From NCBI RefSeq assembly GCF_029626105.1, contig NZ_JARUBH010000009.1, positions 1,364,001 through 1,428,000 on the forward strand: a stretch of 64,000 nt of DNA, written 5' to 3'. The DNA is from Solwaraspora sp. WMMD792. Its GTDB lineage: Bacteria > Actinomycetota > Actinomycetes > Mycobacteriales > Micromonosporaceae. Made by a program: the position numbers and the translations under genes. Shown here piece by piece: positions 61,020-64,000 of the stretch (position 1 is the stretch's first letter; each line of letters begins with the position of its first letter). The notes beneath the pieces are model-generated. The model worked only from the letters and a program-made list of their open reading frames with translations, did no database searches and was not told where the DNA came from.

Positions 61020-62966
61020 TCAGGGCTGGCTACGCGGGCTGTCGGGGCCCAGCGTGTCGATGAACTCGTGCGGTCCGGTCAGCTCAGACGCCGTCCGGGC
61101 CTGCTGCGCCCGGGCAGACATCTGCTCGGCCACGGTCCCCGCCGGCACTCCGGCGCGCCCGGCAGCGTCGACGACCTTCCCGTACGCCTGCTCGGCGAGG
61201 ACCAGCGCGCGCCGGTAGTCGTGCCGGGCGAGCGCGTGCTCGGCCGCACCGATCAGCCGGTCGGCGGCCCGCAGGTCACGGTGGGCCCGGCCGGGGTGCG
61301 GACCGTCCAGCACCGACTCGGCGAGCCGGTTCGCCGCCTCGTTGTACGTGGCGGTGAGGAACCGGTCGCTGTTGTCCCGGTCGAACTGGCTGAAGTCCCA
61401 GTTCAGGTCGATGTAGCTCATCATCGAGTTGACCTGGTCGCCGGACCAGGCGAAGAAGAAGTCGTCCTCCGGGCCGTAGTCGACGCCGGACTCGCTGTCG
61501 TAGCCGTCGTGCGGATGACTCATGCCCAGGTGGTGTCCCACCTCGTGGATCAGCGTGGTGGTCAGCCCGTAGCCGCTGTCGACGATCTCCGGGGAGACGA
61601 ACGCGAAGACGTACGATTGCGTACCGTCGGTGTAGTTGTCGTCGGCGAAGCCCAGCGCCGGCACCGGGGTGCCGGCCGGCAACGCGTAGCTGAACACCGG
61701 CAGTTCGTAGTCGACCCGGTCCTGATCGTCGAGCACCCGGTCGAGTTCGAAACTGTTCTGCAGATAGAAGTTGGCGAACGGCGGGTAGCCCAGCTCCGGG
61801 TAGCAGGACTCGTCGTCGAGCAGCACGGCGTAGTAGCAGCGTTCGGCGTCACCTTCGAACGCGAGGTTCTGGCCGTCGTAGTCCAGCACGTTGCGCCACC
61901 GCAGTTCCCGCAACTCCAGCTGCAGTAGCTCCTCGTCGATGTAGCGGACCGAGGCGTCGACGCCGTCCCAGCCTTCGTAGACGTTGCTGTCGATGTTGAT
62001 CGACTTCGGTGGTGCGGCACTCGGCAGCTCCGCCGGGTAGAGCGGCGACGTGGTGAACAGCAGGTTGATCGCCACGTAGCGGGTGATCAGAGCGAGGTCG
62101 CCGGTGAGCGCGTCGGGGGAGCGGTAGCCGTCGGCGGCGTACTCCCAGACCGGCGGCATCCGGTAGTCCTCGACGCCGTTGCCGTCCAGATCGGGATCGT
62201 CGACGTTCCAGTTCTCGGTCCACGACTCCGGCCCGGCCGACAGGTCGTGGAACCACACCCGGCGGGTGGAACCGAGACCGTTCTCCTCGTCGTCGGCGGT
62301 GGTGCCGCCCCACGCGGAGATCTTCCGGCTGTCCCGCTCGGCGCCGAAGTTGTGCCCGGTGTCCGGATCAGGTTCGTCGGTCTTGGTGTAGACGTGGAAC
62401 TTGAAGTCCGACCGGCCGAACCAGTTGATGAAGAACACGGTGTTGCGTCGGGTGTCGACGCCGGCCGGTGGGTTGAGGGCCAGCCACCGCTCCACGCTCG
62501 GCGCGTCGATGTGGTGATTGTCGGTGATCGTGGCGACGTTGCCCTGCTGCTCGTTGTAGAGCTCCTGGTAGGCGGTGAGCGGTGCGGGTGTGGCCAGCCG
62601 CTGCAACTCGGCGAAGAACCGGTCCTCGTACCGCTTGTTCGCGTACCGGACGTGGTAGTCGTAGGTGTAGGTCAGGCCCAGCTTCTCGACCTGGTCGTAC
62701 CACAGCCGGGAGCGGACCACCGGCTCGTAGCGCTGTGGCAGTTCGTCGAGGTACGCCGACCGGTCCACCTGCGTCCGGCTGTAGCCGAGGAAGACCACGT
62801 TGACCGGGACCTTCTCGGTGAGTGCCGGCGCACCGCCCGGATTGAGATGCGCGAAGTGCGGCGTCGCCGCCTGACTGGCGGGTGCCGCGGCGACGATCAT
62901 CAGCAGTGCCGCCACCGCCGCTATCAGGGTTGCCGCTGTGGACCTCGTCGTTGTCCTTGTCGACAT
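61020..62966 (-). CDS. Secreted zinc metalloprotease
   Basis: 648 aa from ATG 62966 (GAGGGAAAC upstream). Signal peptide ends SQA (~res 33). The zinc motif HEVGHHLGMSHPHD (~res 510) fits HExxHxxGxxH metzincins, and SMMSYIDL just after it provides a Met-turn-like SMMSY. A large N-terminal region (~res 35-450) is unassigned; the C-terminal ~110 residues are helical. Substrate unknown; no inhibitor or partner gene nearby. Confidence 0.82.
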   Translation of the reverse strand: MSTRTTTRSTAATLIAAVAALLMIVAAAPASQAATPHFAHLNPGGAPALTEKVPVNVVFLGYSRTQVDRSAYLDELPQRYEPVVRSRLWYDQVEKLGLTYTYDYHVRYANKRYEDRFFAELQRLATPAPLTAYQELYNEQQGNVATITDNHHIDAPSVERWLALNPPAGVDTRRNTVFFINWFGRSDFKFHVYTKTDEPDPDTGHNFGAERDSRKISAWGGTTADDEENGLGSTRRVWFHDLSAGPESWTENWNVDDPDLDGNGVEDYRMPPVWEYAADGYRSPDALTGDLALITRYVAINLLFTTSPLYPAELPSAAPPKSINIDSNVYEGWDGVDASVRYIDEELLQLELRELRWRNVLDYDGQNLAFEGDAERCYYAVLLDDESCYPELGYPPFANFYLQNSFELDRVLDDQDRVDYELPVFSYALPAGTPVPALGFADDNYTDGTQSYVFAFVSPEIVDSGYGLTTTLIHEVGHHLGMSHPHDGYDSESGVDYGPEDDFFFAWSGDQVNSMMSYIDLNWDFSQFDRDNSDRFLTATYNEAANRLAESVLDGPHPGRAHRDLRAADRLIGAAEHALARHDYRRALVLAEQAYGKVVDAAGRAGVPAGTVAEQMSARAQQARTASELTGPHEFIDTLGPDSPRSQP

Positions 62967-63205
62967 CCAGTTTCCCTCCGTTGACGACAGGTGGTAGCCG
63001 GTCCGGCCAGCCACCCGTGGCAGGGGCGTTTGCCCTCCGCTGTGGACACGGTGTCATTGATCATCAGCGCTGTAAATCCGCCGCCGGTAAAACCTGACGA
63101 ACCCGCCGGGGGTGTGTGCCCAGTCGGTTGAACCGGGCATCCGTCGGAGCCGTATCCCGGGTTGACGGCGGGCGGTCCGCTGGGTACGGCGATTCGGGAG
63201 GCCAC

Positions 63206-63574
63206 GTGGGGGAGCGGGAGCTGGGGCTGCGGCGGGTCACGATGATCACCGGCGGGCTGGCCGTGGCGAGCATCGCCGGCACGCTCGGCGTCGCCGTGGT
63301 GGCGCACGCCGATCACACGGCGGACCAGGACGCGAACACTCCGGCGGGCAGCGTGCAGGGCGAAACCGCGCCGCAGCCGGCCGGTGCCGACGGGCAACCC
63401 GCCCCGGGTGAGGCGGGTACCGATGCGGCGGCGACGGCCGGCGACGGACAACCTGCCCCGGACGGCGCGGCCGAGCCGGACCAGCCGGTCGACCAGGCCC
63501 CGCCGACGGCGGAGTTTCCGCCGGTGACCGGCGGTGGTGGCGAACCCGGCCAGGCCACCTCCGGCGGGTCGTGA
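63206..63574 (+). CDS. Small membrane-anchored Pro/Ala/Gly-rich protein
   Basis: 122 aa, GTG after GGGAGG. One N-terminal hydrophobic helix (MITGGLAVASIAGTLGVAVVA) then a low-complexity acidic tail rich in Ala, Gly, Pro and Asp. No domain recognised. The next gene, an ApbE-type protein, starts 4 bp later, so they are probably co-transcribed; a role in flavoprotein electron transfer at the membrane is a guess. Confidence 0.65.
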   Translation: MGERELGLRRVTMITGGLAVASIAGTLGVAVVAHADHTADQDANTPAGSVQGETAPQPAGADGQPAPGEAGTDAAATAGDGQPAPDGAAEPDQPVDQAPPTAEFPPVTGGGGEPGQATSGGS

Positions 63575-63578
63575 GGCG

Positions 63579-64000
63579 ATGCCGCTGCTGGAGACCATCC
63601 CGGTCGGGCCGGACTGCGCACAGTGGCAGGTGTGGGGGACGCTGGCCCGGGTGGTGGTGAGCGACCCTGCGGCGGTGCCGGCGGCCCGGACGATCGTCGA
63701 CGACGTGCTGGCCGCCGTCGACGCCGCCTGCAGCCGGTTCCGCGCCGACTCCGAACTGGTCCGGGCGTGCCGCAGCGGAGGAACGCCGGTGCGGATCAGT
63801 CCGCTGCTCGCCGGTCTGGTGTCGGTGGCGCTGCGGGCGGCCCGGGAGACCGACGGCGACGTCGACCCGACCGTCGGTTCGGCGCTGTGCCGACTGGGCT
63901 ACGACGAGGATCTGCGCTGGGTGACTCTGCATGGCCGGCCCGCCGTGGCGCGGACCGTTCCGCCGGCCGCGGACTGGCGTCAGGTCCGGCTCGACGGGAC
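63579..64000 (+). CDS. ApbE-type FAD:protein FMN transferase (5' part)
   Basis: 140 codons before the window ends. CSRFRADSELVRA and ETDGDVDPTVGSALCRLGYD match the ApbE/Ftp N-terminal region, in which FAD is split and FMN attached to Thr of target proteins. ATG 63579 follows TGAGG. The active-site C-terminal half lies outside the window. Confidence 0.85.
   Translation, partial: MPLLETIPVGPDCAQWQVWGTLARVVVSDPAAVPAARTIVDDVLAAVDAACSRFRADSELVRACRSGGTPVRISPLLAGLVSVALRAARETDGDVDPTVGSALCRLGYDEDLRWVTLHGRPAVARTVPPAADWRQVRLDG

Noticed and set aside
60885-61928. Long open frame on the + strand
   Set aside because: Antisense to the metalloprotease gene, Arg/Val/Gly-biased as expected for a GC-rich shadow frame, and it begins across a strong terminator.

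Overview
The window is a GC-rich actinobacterial chromosome segment. Strong G/C third positions, frequent GTG starts, two SARP-type regulators, an aceA/aceB-RamB glyoxylate module and many secreted enzymes carrying CBM2 or CBM13 modules all suggest a plant- or soil-associated member of the Micromonosporaceae. That placement is inference from gene content only; there is no rRNA in the window.

Layout. 0-12.3 kb: the tail of a membrane protein, a SARP regulator, a dehalogenase/epoxide-hydrolase-like enzyme, a secreted feruloyl-esterase-like protein with CBM2, a stand-alone trpB-trpA-GntR operon, a two-gene unit pairing a patatin phospholipase with a membrane-anchored kinase-like protein, and a DJ-1/PfpI protein. 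12.3-16.9 kb: glyoxylate shunt (aceB, aceA) divergent from ramB with a RamB-like site between. 16.9-25.3 kb: a secreted GH43+CBM13 enzyme, a nitroreductase, two tandem SPFH membrane proteins, a GH43 xylosidase-like enzyme and an MFS exporter.

25.3-33.9 kb is the centre of interest. It is a pectin-degradation island: a membrane-tethered ECF sigma factor whose outer part is a PL9-like beta-helix, then a CBM13-pectin methylesterase (with a one-base frameshift), a CBM13-PL1 pectate lyase, a CBM13-PL3 pectate lyase and a CBM2-PL9 pectate lyase. The first two lyase/esterase genes share a 513-bp identical 5' module. 34-36.4 kb: a PadR regulator and a DGPF/ECF42-type sigma pair. 36.4-44.8 kb: a five-gene peptide/oligosaccharide-type ABC importer divergent from a PL11 rhamnogalacturonan lyase. 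Together these genes can de-esterify and cut homogalacturonan, cut rhamnogalacturonan I, and attack xylan, galactan and cellulose (GH6 at 56.5 kb). LacI-type palindromes recur in front of several of them.

44.9-54.9 kb: a MazF-like protein, a GT4 glycosyltransferase, two divergent DUF4360-like secreted proteins, a large SARP with NB-ARC and TPR regions, a SapA-like protein and a cell-wall-related pair (a DUF1906 protein and an M15-like protein that seems to have lost zinc ligands). 54.9-56.2 kb (minus strand) holds an unusual RNA locus. Twice in tandem a tRNA 3' half (T-arm, acceptor strand, CCA) is followed by a tRNA 5' half (acceptor strand, D-arm), and the acceptor strands pair with each other, as in circularly permuted tRNA genes. 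56.5-60.9 kb: a GH6 cellulase and a small FN3-CBM2 gene cut in two by a complete IS200/IS605-type element (tnpA + tnpB). 61-64 kb: a secreted zinc metalloprotease, a small anchored protein and the start of an ApbE-type flavin transferase.
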